Assembly: GCF_031143425.1 (NCBI RefSeq)
Contig: NC_090444.1
Coordinates: forward strand, 1,532,444,782 to 1,532,508,781
Source: Pleurodeles waltl
Taxonomy: Eukaryota; Chordata; Amphibia; Caudata; Salamandridae
Direction: 5' to 3'
Length of the DNA: 64,000 nucleotides
The position numbers and the translations under genes were made by a program. Shown here in pieces: positions 39,035 to 50,054 of this stretch (position 1 is the stretch's first letter; every line of letters begins with the position of its first letter). The notes beneath the pieces were generated by a model, which made no database searches, had not been told where the DNA came from, and saw nothing but the letters and a program-made list of their open reading frames with translations.

Positions 39035-42000
39035 GGCCAAAATCTAACGGTAGGCACTTTGCAAAAAACACCTCTGTTTTCTGTCAAAAAATGTGATGTG
39101 TCCACGTTGTGTTTTTGGGCATTTCCTGTCGCAGGCGCTAGGCCTACCCACACAACTGAGGTATAATTTTTATCGGGAGACTTGGGGGAATGCTGGGTAG
39201 AAGGAAATTTTTGGCTCCTCTCAGATTCAAGAACTTTCTGTCACCGAAATGTGAGGAAAACGTGTTTTTTAGCCAGATTCTGAGGTTTGCAAAGGATTCT
39301 GGGTAACAGAACTTGGTCAGAGCCCCCACAAGTCACCCCATCTTGGATTCCCCTAGGTCTCTAGTTTTCAAAAATGCACAGGTTCGGTAGGTTTCCCTAG
39401 GTGCCGGCTGAGCTAGAGGCCAAAATCTAACAGTAGGCACTTTTAAAAAAACACCTCTGTTTTCTGTCAAAAAATGTGATGTGTCCACTTTGTGTTTTGG
39501 GGCATCTCCTGTCGCAGGCGCTAGGCCTACCCACACAAGTGAGGTATAATTTTTATCGGAAGACTTGGGAGAACGCTAGGTGGAAGGAAATTTGTGGCTC
39601 CTCTCAGATTCCAGAACTTTCTGTCACAGAAATGTGAGGAAAATGTGTTTTGTTAGCCAAATTTTGAGGGTTGCAAAGGATTCTGGGTAACAGAACCTGG
39701 TCAGAGCCCCACAAGTCACCCCATCTTTTATTCCCCTAGGTCTCTAGTTTTACAAAATGCACAGGTTTGGTAGGTTTCCCTAGGTGCCGGCTGAGCTAGA
39801 GGCCAAAATCTACAGGAAGGCACTTTGCAAAAAACACCTCTGTTTTCTGTAAAAAAAAATGTGATGTGTCCACGTTGTGTTTTGAGCCATTTCCTGTTGC
39901 GGGCGCTATGCCTACCCACACAAGTGATGTATAAATTTTATCGGGAGACTTGGGGGAACGCTGGGTGGAAGGAAATTTGTGGCTCCTCTCAGATTCCAGA
40001 ACTTTCTGTCACCGAAATGTGAGGAAAACGTGTTTTTTTAGCCACATTTTGAGGTTTGCAAAAGATTCTGGGTAACAGAACCTGGTCAGATCCCCACAAG
40101 TCACCCCGTCTTGTATTCCCGTAGCTCCATAGTTTTAAAAAATGCACAGGTTTGGTAGGTTTCCCTAGGTGCTGGCTGAGCTAGAGGCCAAAATCCTCAG
40201 GTAGGCACTTTGCAAAAAACACCTCTGTTTTCTGTAAAAAAAATTGCTGTATCCACGTTGTGTTTTTGGGGCATTTCCTATCGCAGGCGCTAGGCCTACC
40301 CAGACAAGTGAGGTATCATTTTTATCGGAAGACTTGGGAGAAGGCTAGGTGGAAGGAAATTTGTGGCTCCTCTCAGATTCCAGAACTTTCTGTCACCGAA
40401 ATGTGAGGAAAAGGTGTTTTTTAGCCAGATTCTGAGGTTTGCAAAGGATTCTGGGTAACAGAACTTGGTCAGAGCCCCACAAGTCACCCCATCTTGGATT
40501 CCCCAAGGTCTCTAGTTTTCAAAAATGCACAGGTTCGGTAGGTTTCCCTAAGTGCCGGCTGAGCTAGATGCCAAAATCTAACGGTAGGCACTTTGCAAAA
40601 AACACCTCTGTTTTCTGTCAAAAAATGTGATGTGTCCACGTTGTGTTTTTGGGCATTTCCTGTCGCAGGCGCTAGGCCTACCCACACAAGTGAGGTACAA
40701 TTTTTATCGGGAGACTTGGGGGAACGCTGGGTAGAAGGAAATTTTTGTCTCTTCTCAGATTCAAGAACTTTCTGTCTCCGAAATGTGAGGAAAACGTGTT
40801 TTTTAGCCAGATTCTGAGGTTTGCAAAGGATTCTGGGTAACAGAACTTGGTCAGAGCCCCACAAGTCACCCCATCTTGGATTCCCCTAGGTCTCTAGTTT
40901 TCAAAAATGCACAGGTTCGGTAGGTTTCCCTAGGTGCCGGCTGAGCTAGTGGCCAAAATCTAACAGTAGGCACTTTTAAAAAAACACCTCTGTTTTCTGT
41001 CAAAAAATGTGATGTGTCCACGTTGTGTTTTGGGGCATTTCCTGTCGCAGGCGCTAGGCCTACCCACACAAGTGAGGTATCATTTTTATCGGAAGACTTG
41101 GGAGAACGCTGGGTGGAAGGAAATTTGTGGCTCCTCTCAGATTCCAGAACTTTCTGTCACAGAAATGTGAGGAAAACGTGTTTTGTTAGCCAAATTTTGA
41201 GGGTTGCAAAGGATTCTGGGTAACAGAACCTGGTCAGAGCCCCACAAGTCACCCCATCTTTTATTCCCCTAGGTCTCTAGTTTTAAAAAATGCACAGGTT
41301 TGGTAGGTTTCCCTAGGTGCCGGCTGAGCTAGAGGCCAAAATCTACAGGTAGGCACTTTGCAAAAAAAACCTCTGTTTTCTGTAAAAAAAAAAGTGATGT
41401 GTCCACGTTGTGTTTTGAGCCATTTCCTGTTGCGGGCGCTATGCCTACCCACACAAGTGAGGTATACATTTTATCGGGAGACTTGGGGGAACGCTGGGTG
41501 GAAGGAAATTTGTGGCTCCTCTCAGATTCCAGAACTTTCTGTCACCGAAATGTGAGGAAAACGTGTTTTTTTAGCCACATTTTGAGGTTTGCAAAAGATT
41601 CTGGGTAACAGAACCTGGTCAGATCCCCACAAGTCACCCCGTCTTGTATTCCCCTAGCTCTATAGTTTTCAAAAATGCACAGGTTTGTTAGGTTTCCCTA
41701 GGTGCTGGCTGAGCTAGAGGCCAAAATCCTCAGGTAGGCACTTTGCAAAAAACACCTCTGTTTTCTGTAAAAAAAATTGCTGTATCCACGTTGTGTTTTG
41801 GGGCATTTCCTATCGCAGGCGCTAGGCCTACCCACACAAGTGAGGTATCATTTTTATCGGAAGACTTGGGAGAACACTGGGTGGAAGGAAATTTGTGGCT
41901 CCTCTCAGATTCCAGAACTTTCTGTCACCGAAATGTGAGGAAAACGTGTTTAGTTAGCCAAATTTTGAGGGTTGCAAAGGATTCTGGGTAACAGAACCTG

Positions 42001-43634
42001 GTCAGAGCCCCACAAGTCACCCCATCTTGGATTCCCCTAGGTCTCTAGTTTTCAAAAATGCATAGGTTCGGTAGGTTTCCCTAGGTGCCGGCTGAGCTAG
42101 AGGCCAAAATCTAACGGTAGGCACTTTGCAAAAAACACCTCTGTTTTCTGTCAAAAAATGTGATGTGTCCACGTTGTGTTTTTGGGCATTTCCTGTCGCA
42201 GGCGCTAGGCCTACCCACACAAGTGAGGTATAATTTTTATCGGGAGACTTGGGGGAACGCTGGGTAGAAGGAAATTTTTGGCTCTTCTCAGATTCAAGAA
42301 CTTTCTGTCACCGAAATGTGAGGAAAACGTGTTTTTTAGCCAGATTCTGAGGTTTGCAAAGGATTCTGGGTAACAGAACTTGGTCAGAGACCCACAAGTC
42401 ACCCCATCTTGGATTCCCCTAGGTCTCTAGTTTTCAAAAATGCACAGGTTCGGTAGGTTTCCCTAGGTGCCGGCTGAGCTAGAGGCCAAAATCTAACAGT
42501 AGGCACTTTTAAAAAAACACCTCTGTTTTCTGTCAAAAAATGTGATGTGTCCACGTTGTGTTTTGGGGCATTTCCTGTCGCAGGCGCTAGGCCTACCCAC
42601 ACAAGTGAGGTATCATTTTTATCGGAAGACTTGGGAGAACGCTGGGTGGAAGGAAATTTGTGGCTCCTCTCAGATTCCAGAACTTTCTGTCACAGAAATG
42701 TGAGGAAAACGTGTTTTGTTAGCCAAATTTTGAGGGTTGCAAAGGATTCTGGGTAACAGAACCTGGTCAGAGCCCCACAAGTCACCCCATCTTTTATTCC
42801 CCTAGGTCTCTAGTTTTAAAAAATGCACAGGTTTGGTAGGTTTCCCTAGGTGCCGGCTGAGCTAGAGGCCAAAATCTACAGGTAGGCACTTTGCAAAAAA
42901 CACCTCTGTTTTCTGTAAAAAAAAATGTGATGTGTCCACGTTGTGTTTTGAGCCATTTCCTGTTGCGGGCGCTATGCCTACCCACACAAGTGAGGTATAC
43001 ATTTTATCGGGAGACTTGGGGGAACGCTGGGTGGAAGGAAATTTGTGGCTCCTCTCAGATTCCAGAACTTTCTGTCACCGAAATGTGAGGAAAACGTGTT
43101 TTTTTAGCCACATTTTGAGGTTTGCAAAAGATTCTGGGTAACAGAACCTGGTCAGATCCCCACAAGTCACCCCGTCTTGTATTCCCCTAGCTCTATAGTT
43201 TTCAAAAATGCACAGGTTTGTTAGGTTTCCCTAGGTGCTGGCTGAGCTAGAGGCCAAAATCCTCATGTAGGCACTTTGCAAAAAACACCTCTGTTTTCTG
43301 TAAAAAAAATTGCTGTATCCACGTTGTGTTTTGGGGCATTTCCTATCGCAGGCGCTAGGCCTACCCACACAAGTGAGGTATCATTTTTATCGGAAGACTT
43401 GGGAGAACGCTGGGTGGAAGGAAATTTGTGGCTCCTCTCAAATTCCAGAACTTTCTGTCACCGAAATGTGAGGAAAACGTGTTTAGTTAGCCAAATTTTG
43501 AGGGTTGCAAAGGATTCTGGGTAACAGAACCTGGTCAGAGCCCCACAAGTCACCCCATCTTGGATTCCCCTAGGTCTCTAGTTTTCAAAAATGCATAGGT
43601 TCGGTAGGTTTCCCTAGGTGCCGGCTGAGCTAGA
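39035..43634 (+). repeat. Four-unit HOR, three copies (G'-C'-K-D, ~1533 bp)
   Basis: Copy starts: 39035, 40569 and 42102. Units: G' at 39035, 40569, 42102 ('gtttttgggc', 'gattcaagaa'); C' at 39418, 40951, 42484 ('cacagaaatg'); K at 39801, 41334, 42867; D at 40186, 41719, 43252. Copies 2 and 3 are the most alike; both have 'ataca' in place of 'ataaa' in K ('ggtatacattttatc') and 'gtttagttagcc' in D. Copy 1 has a distinct D ('cagacaagtg', 'gagaaggctagg') that ends like G ('gccagattctgagg'). Confidence 0.88.
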
Positions 43635-44402
43635 GGCCAAAATCTACAGGTAGGCACTTTGCAAAAAACACCTCTGTTTTCTGTAAAAAAAAATCTGATG
43701 TGTCCACGTTGTGTTTTGAGCCATTTCCTGTTGCGGGCGCTATGCCTACCCACACAAGTGAGGTATAAATTTTATCGGGAGACTTGGGGGAACGCTGGGT
43801 GGAAGGAAATTTGTGGCTCCTCTCAGATTCCAGAACTTTCTGTCACCGAAATGTGAGGAAAACGTGTTTTTTTAGCCACATTTTGAGGTTTGCAAAAGAT
43901 TCTGGGTAACAGAACCTGGTCAGATCCCCACAAGTCACCCCGTCTTGAATTCCCGTAGCTCCATAGTTTTAAAAAATGCACAGGTTTGGTAGGTTTCCCT
44001 AGGTGCTGGCTGAGCTAGAGGCCAAAATCCTCAGGTAGGCACTTTGCAAAAAACACCTCTGTTTTCTGTAAAAAAAATTGCTGTATACACGTTGTGTTTT
44101 TGGGGCATTTCCTATCGCAGGCGCTAGGCCTACCCGGACAAGTGAGGTATCATTTTTATCGGAAGACTTGGGAGAAGGCTGGGTGGAAGGAAATTTGTGG
44201 CTCCTCCCAGATTCCAGAACTTTCTGTCACCGAAATGTGAGGAAAACGTGTTTTGTTAGCCAAATTTTAGGGTTGCAAAGGATTCTGGGTAACAGAACCT
44301 GGTCAGAGCCCCACAAGTCACCCCATCTTGGATTCCCCTAGGTCTCTAGTTTTCAAAAATGCATAGGTTCGGTAGGTTTCCCTAGGTGCCGGCTGAGCTA
44401 GA
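43635..44402 (+). repeat. Extra K-D pair closing the four-unit HOR
   Basis: Units at 43635 (K, 'aatctgatg') and 44020 (D, 'tgtatacacg', 'cccggacaag', 'gagaaggctggg') follow directly after the last D at 43252, without G' and C'. The D resembles the one at 40186 ('gagaaggct', 'tttttggggc') rather than its neighbours, and K ends with 'gcccgtagctccatag'-like sequence as at 40120. The pair is probably a piece of the first 4-unit copy placed here. Confidence 0.75.
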
Positions 44403-47400
44403 GCCCAAAATCTAACGGTAGGCACTTTGCAAAAAACACCTCTGTTTTCTGTCAAACAATGTGATGTGTCCACGTTGTGTTTTGGGGCATTTCCTGCCGC
44501 AGGCGCTTGGCCTACCCACACAAGTGAGGTATAATTTTTATCGGGAGACTTGGGGGAATGCTGGGTAGAAAGACATTTTTGGCTCCTCTCAGATTCAAGA
44601 AGTTTCTGTCACCGAAATGTGAGGAAAACGTGTTTTTTAGCCAGATTCTGAGGTTTGCAAAGGATTCTGGATAATAGAACTTGGTCAGAGCCCCACAAGT
44701 CACCCCATCTTGGATTACCCTAGGTCGCTAGTTTTCAAAAATGCACAGGTTCGGTAGGTTTCCCTAGGTGCCGGCTGAGCTAGATGCCAAAATCTAACGG
44801 TAGGCACTTTGCAAAAAACACCTCTGTTTTCTGTCAAAAAATGTGATCTGTCCACATTGTGTTTTGGGGCATTTCCTGTCGCAGGCGCTAGGCCTACCCA
44901 CAGAAGTGAGGTATCATTTTTATCGGGAAATTTGGGGGAACGCTGGATGGAATTAAATTTGTGGCTCCTCTCAGATTCCAGAACTTTCTGTCACCGAAAT
45001 GTGAGGAAAACGTGTTTTGTTAGCCAAATTTTGAGGGTTGCAAAGGATTCTGGGTAACAGAACCTGGTCAGAGCCCCACAAGTCACCCCATCTTGGATTC
45101 CCCTAGGTCTCTAGTTTAAAAAAATGCACAGGTTTGGTAGGTTTCCCTAGGTGCCGGCTGAGCTAGAGGCCAAAATCTACAGGTAGGCACTTTGCAAAAA
45201 ACACCTCTGTTTTCTGTCAAAAAAATGTGATGTGTCCACGTTGTGTTTTGAGCCATTTCCTGTTGCGGGCGCTATGCCTACCCACACAAGTGAGGTACCA
45301 TTTTTATTGGGAGACTTGGGGGAATACTGGGTGGAAAGAAATTTGTGGCTGCTCTCAGATTCCAGAACTTTCTGTCACCGAAATATGAGGAAAACGTGTA
45401 TTTTAGCCAAATTTTGAGGTTTGCAAAGGATTCTGGGTAACAGAACTTGGTCAGAGCCCCACAAGTCACCCCATCTTGGATTCCCCTAGGTCTCTTGTTT
45501 TCAAAAATGAACAGGTTCGGTAGGTTTCCCTAGGTGCCGGCTGAGCTAGAGGCCAAAATCTAACGGTAGGCACTTTGCAAAAAACACCTCTGTTTTCTGT
45601 CAAACAATGTGATGTGTCCACGTTGTGTTTTGGGGCATTTCCTGTCACAGGCGCTTGGCCTACCCACACAAGTGAGGTATAATTTTTATCGGGAGACTTG
45701 GGGGAATGCTGGGTAGAAAGAAATTTTTGGCTCCTCTCAGATTCAAGAAGTTTCTGTCACCGAAATGTGAGGAAAACGTGTTTTTTTGCCAGATTCTGAG
45801 GTTTGCAAAGGATTCTGGATAATAGAACTTGGTCAGAGCCCCACAAGTCACCCCATCTTGGATTACCCTAGGTCGCTAGTTTTCAAAAATGCACAGGTTC
45901 GGTAGGTTTCCCTAGGTGCCGGCTGAGCTAGATGCCAAAATCTAACGGTAGGCACTTTGCAAAAAACACCTCTGTTTTCTGTCAAAAAATGTGATGTGTC
46001 CACATTGGGTTTTGGGGCATTTCCTGTCGCAGGCGCTAGGCCTACCCACAGAAGTGAGGTATCATTTTTATCGGGAAATTTGGGGGAACGCTGGATGGAA
46101 TTAAATTTGTGGCTCCTCTCAGATTCCAGAACTTTCTGTCACCGAAATGTGAGGAAAACGTGTTTTGTTAGCCAAATTTTGAGGGTTGCAAAGGATTCTG
46201 GGTAACAGAACCTGGTCAGAGCCCCACAAGTCACCCCATCTTGGATTCCCCTAGGTCTCTAGTTTAAAAAAATGCACAGGTTTGGTAGGTTTCCCTAGGT
46301 GCCGGCTGAGCTACAGGCCAAAATCTACAGGTAGGCACTTTGCAAAAAACACCTCTGTTTTCTGTCAAAAAAATGTGATGTGTCCACGTTGTGTTTTGAG
46401 CCATTTCCTGTTGCGGGCGCTATGCCTACCCACACAAGTGAGGTACCATTTTTATTGGGAGACTTGGGGGAACACTGGGTGGAAAGAAATTTGTGGCTCC
46501 TCTCAGATTGCAGAACTTTCTGTCACCGAAATATGAGGAAAACGTGTATTTTAGCCAAATTTTGAGGTTTGCAAAGGATTCTGGGTAACAGAACTTGGTC
46601 AGAGCCCCACAAGTCACCCCATCTTGGATTCCCCTAGGTCTCTTGTTTTCAAAAATGAACAGGTTCGGTAGGTTTCCCTAGGTGCCGGCTGAGCTAGAGG
46701 CCAAAATCTAACGGTAGGCACTTTGCAAAAAACACCTCTGTTTTCTGTCAAACAATGTGATGTGTCCACGTTGTGTTTTGGGGCATTTCCTGTCACAGGC
46801 GCTTGGCCTACCCACACAAGTGAGGTATAATTTTTATCGGGAGACTTGGGGGAATGCTGGGTAGAAAGAAATTTTTGGCTCCTCTCAGATTCAAGAAGTT
46901 TCTGTCACCGAAATGTGAGGAAAACGTGTTTTTTTGCCAGATTCTGAGGTTTGCAAAGGATTCTGGATAATAGAACTTGGTCAGAGCCCCACAAGTCACC
47001 CCATCTTGGATTACCCTAGGTCGCTAGTTTTCAAAAATGCACAGGTTCGGTAGGTTTCCCTAGGTGCCGGCTGAGCTAGATGCCAAAATCTAACGGTAGG
47101 CACTTTGCAAAAAACACCTCTGTTTTCTGTCAAAAAATGTGATGTGTCCACATTGGGTTTTGGGGCATTTCCTGTCGCAGGCGCTAGGCCTACCCACAGA
47201 AGTGAGGTATCATTTTTATCGGGAAATTTGGGGGAACGCTGGATGGAATTAAATTTGTGGCTCCTCTCAGATTCCAGAACTTTCTGTCACCGAAATGTGA
47301 GGAAAACGTGTTTTGTTAGCCAAATTTTGAGGGTTGCAAAGGATTCTGGGTAACAGAACCTGGTCAGAGCCCCACAAGTCACCCCATCTTGGATTCCCCT

Positions 47401-47846
47401 AGGTCTCTAGTTTAAAAAAATGCACAGGTTTGGTAGGTTTCCCTAGGTGCCGGCTGAGCTAGAGGCCAAAATCTACAGGTAGGCACTTTGCAAAAAACAC
47501 CTCTGTTTTCTGTCAAAAAAATGTGATGTGTCCACGTTGTGTTTTGAGCCATTTCCTGTTGCGGGCGCTATGCCTACCCACACAAGTGAGGTACCATTTT
47601 TATTGGGAGACTTGGGGGAACACTGGGTGGAAAGAAATTTGTGGCTCCTCTCAGATTGCAGAACTTTCTGTCACCGAAATATGAGGAAAACGTGTATTTT
47701 AGCCAAATTTTGAGGTTTGCAAAGGATTCTGGGTAACAGAACTTGGTCAGAGCCCCACAAGTCACCCCATCTTGGATTCCCCTAGGTCTCTAGTTTTCAA
47801 AAATGAACAGGTTCAGTATTTTTCCCTAGGTGCCGGCTGAGCTAGA
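44403..47846 (+). repeat. Three-unit HOR, three copies (G-F-A, 1148 bp)
   Basis: Copy starts: 44403, 45551 and 46699. Units: G at 44403, 45551, 46699 ('gcttggcc', 'gattcaagaag', 'ggataatag'); F at 44785, 45933, 47081; A at 45168, 46316, 47464 ('gtattttagcc'). Copies 2 and 3 are nearly indistinguishable; both F units have 'cattgggtttt' where copy 1 has 'cattgtgtttt'. Copy 3's A ends 'gttcagtatttttcc', a variant shared with the A units at 9181, 23732 and 54711, so this block is related to those regions. Confidence 0.9.
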
Positions 47847-49374
47847 GGCCAAAATCTACAGGTAGGCACTTTGCAAAAAACACCTCTGTTTTCTGTCAAA
47901 AAATGTGATGTGTCCACATTGTGTTTTGGGGCATTTCCTGTCGCAGGCGCTAGGCCTACCCACACAAGTGAGGTATAATTTTTATCGGAAGACTTGGGGG
48001 AACGCTGGGTAGAAGGAAATTTGTGGCTCCTCTTAGATTCCAGAACTTTCTGTCACCGAAATGTGAGGAAAACGTGTTTTTTAGCCAGATTCTGAGGTTT
48101 GCAAAGGATTCTGGGTAACAGAACTTGGTCAGAGCCCCACAAGTCACCCCATCTTGGATTCCCCTAGGTCTCTAGATTTCAAAAATGCACAGGTTCGGCA
48201 GGTTTCCCTAGGTGCCGGCTGAGCTAGAGGCCAAAATCTAACAGTAGGCACTTTGCAAAAAATACCTCTGTTTTCTGACAAAAAATGTGATGTGTCCATG
48301 TTGTGTTTTGGGGCATTTCCTGTCGCAGGCGATAGGCCTACCCACACAAGTGAGGTATCATTTTTATCGGGAGACTTGGGGGAATGCTGGGTGGAACGAA
48401 ATTTGTGGCTCCTCTCAGATTCCAGAACTTTCTGTCACCGAAATGTGAGGAAAATGTGTTTTTTAGCCAAATTTTGAGGTTTGCAAAGGATTCTGGGTAA
48501 CAGAACTTGGTCAGAGCCCCACAAGTCGCCCCATCTTGGATTCCCCTAGGTCTCTAGTTTTAAAAAATGCACAGGTTCGGTAGGTTTCCCTAGGTGCCGG
48601 CTGAGCTAGAGGCCAAAATCTAACGGTAGGCACTTTGCAAAAAACACCTCTGTTTTCTGTCAAAAAATGTGATGTGTCCACATTGTGTTTTGGGGCATTT
48701 CCTGTCGCAGGCGCTAGGCCTACCCACACAAGTGAGGTATAATTTTTATCGGAAGACTTGGGGGAACGCTGGGTAGAAGGAAATTTGTGGCTCCTCTTAG
48801 ATTCCAGAACTTTCTGTCACCGAAATGTGAGGAAAACGTGTTTTTTAGCCAGATTCTGAGGTTTGCAAAGGATTCTGGGTAACAGAACTTGGTCAGAGCC
48901 CCACAAGTCACCCCATCTTGGATTCCCCTAGGTCTCTGGATTTCAAAAATGCACAGGTTCGGCAGGTTTCCCTAGGTGCCGGCTGAGCTAGAGGCCAAAA
49001 TCTAACAGTAGGCACTTTGCAAAAAATACCTCTGTTTTCTGACAAAAAATGTGATGTGTCCATGTTGTGTTTTGGGGCATTTCCTGTCGCAGGCGATAGG
49101 CCTACCCACACAAGTGAGGTATCATTTTTATCGGGAGACTTGGGGGAATGCTGGGTGGAACGAAATTTGTGGCTCCTCTCAGATTCCAGAACTTTCTGTC
49201 ACCGAAATGTGAGGAAAATGTGTTTTTTAGCCAAATTTTGAGGTTTGCAAAGGATTCTGGGTAACAGAACTTGGTCAGAGCCCCACAAGTCGCCCCATCT
49301 TGGATTCCCCTAGGTCTCTAGTTTTAAAAAATGCACAGGTTCGGTAGGTTTTCCTAGGTGCCGGCTGAGCTAGA
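47847..49374 (+). repeat. Two-unit HOR, two copies (I-E, 764 bp)
   Basis: Units: 47847 (I), 48229 (E), 48611 (I), 48993 (E). Both E units have 'ttttctgacaaaa' and 'tccatgttg', and both I units end 'gatttcaaaaatgc' instead of 'gttttc'. Differences between copies are very few, for example 'gtctctagattt' against 'gtctctggattt'. Confidence 0.88.
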
Positions 49375-50054
49375 GGCCAAAATCTAACGGTAGGCACTTT
49401 GCAAAAAACACCTCTGTTTTCTGTCAAAAAATGTGATGTGTCCACATTGAGTTTTGGGGCATTTTCTGTCGCAGGCGCTAGGCCTACCCACACAAGTGAG
49501 GTATCATTTTTATCGGAAGACTTGGGAGAATGCTGGGTGGAAGGAAATTTGTGGCTCCTCTCACATTCCAGAACTTTCTGTCACCGAAATGTGAGGAAAA
49601 CGTGTTTTGTTAGCCACATTTTTTGGGTTGCAAAGGATTCTGGGTAACAGAACCTGGTCAGAGCCCCACAAGTCACCCCATCTTGGATTCCCCTAGGTCT
49701 CTAGTTTTAAAAAATGCACAGGTTTGGTAGGTTTCCCTAGGTGCAGGCTGAGCTAGAGGCCAAAATCTACAGGTAGGCACTTTGCAAAAAACACCTCTGT
49801 TTTCTGTAAAAAAAATGTGATGTGTCCACATTGAGTTTTGAGCCATTTCCTGTTGCGGGCGCTATGCCTACCCACACAAGTGAGGTACCATTTTTATTGG
49901 GAGACTTGGGGGAACACTGGGTGGAAGGAAATTTGTGGCTCCTCTCAGATTCCAGAACTTTCTGTCACCGAAATGTGAGGAAAACTTGTTTTTTAGCCAA
50001 ATTTTGAGGTTTGCAAAGGATTCTGGGTAACAGAACTTGGTCAGAGCCCCACAA
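49375..50054 (+). repeat. B/C hybrid unit and A' unit
   Basis: The unit at 49375 begins as B ('cattgagtttt', 'gcattttctg') and continues as C ('ggaagacttggg', 'cacattcc', 'ttgttagcc'); the switch lies between about 49470 and 49515. The unit at 49758 is A-like ('cattgagttttgagcc', 'gtaccatttttattggg'). Together they show the B-C step compressed into one unit. Confidence 0.75.
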
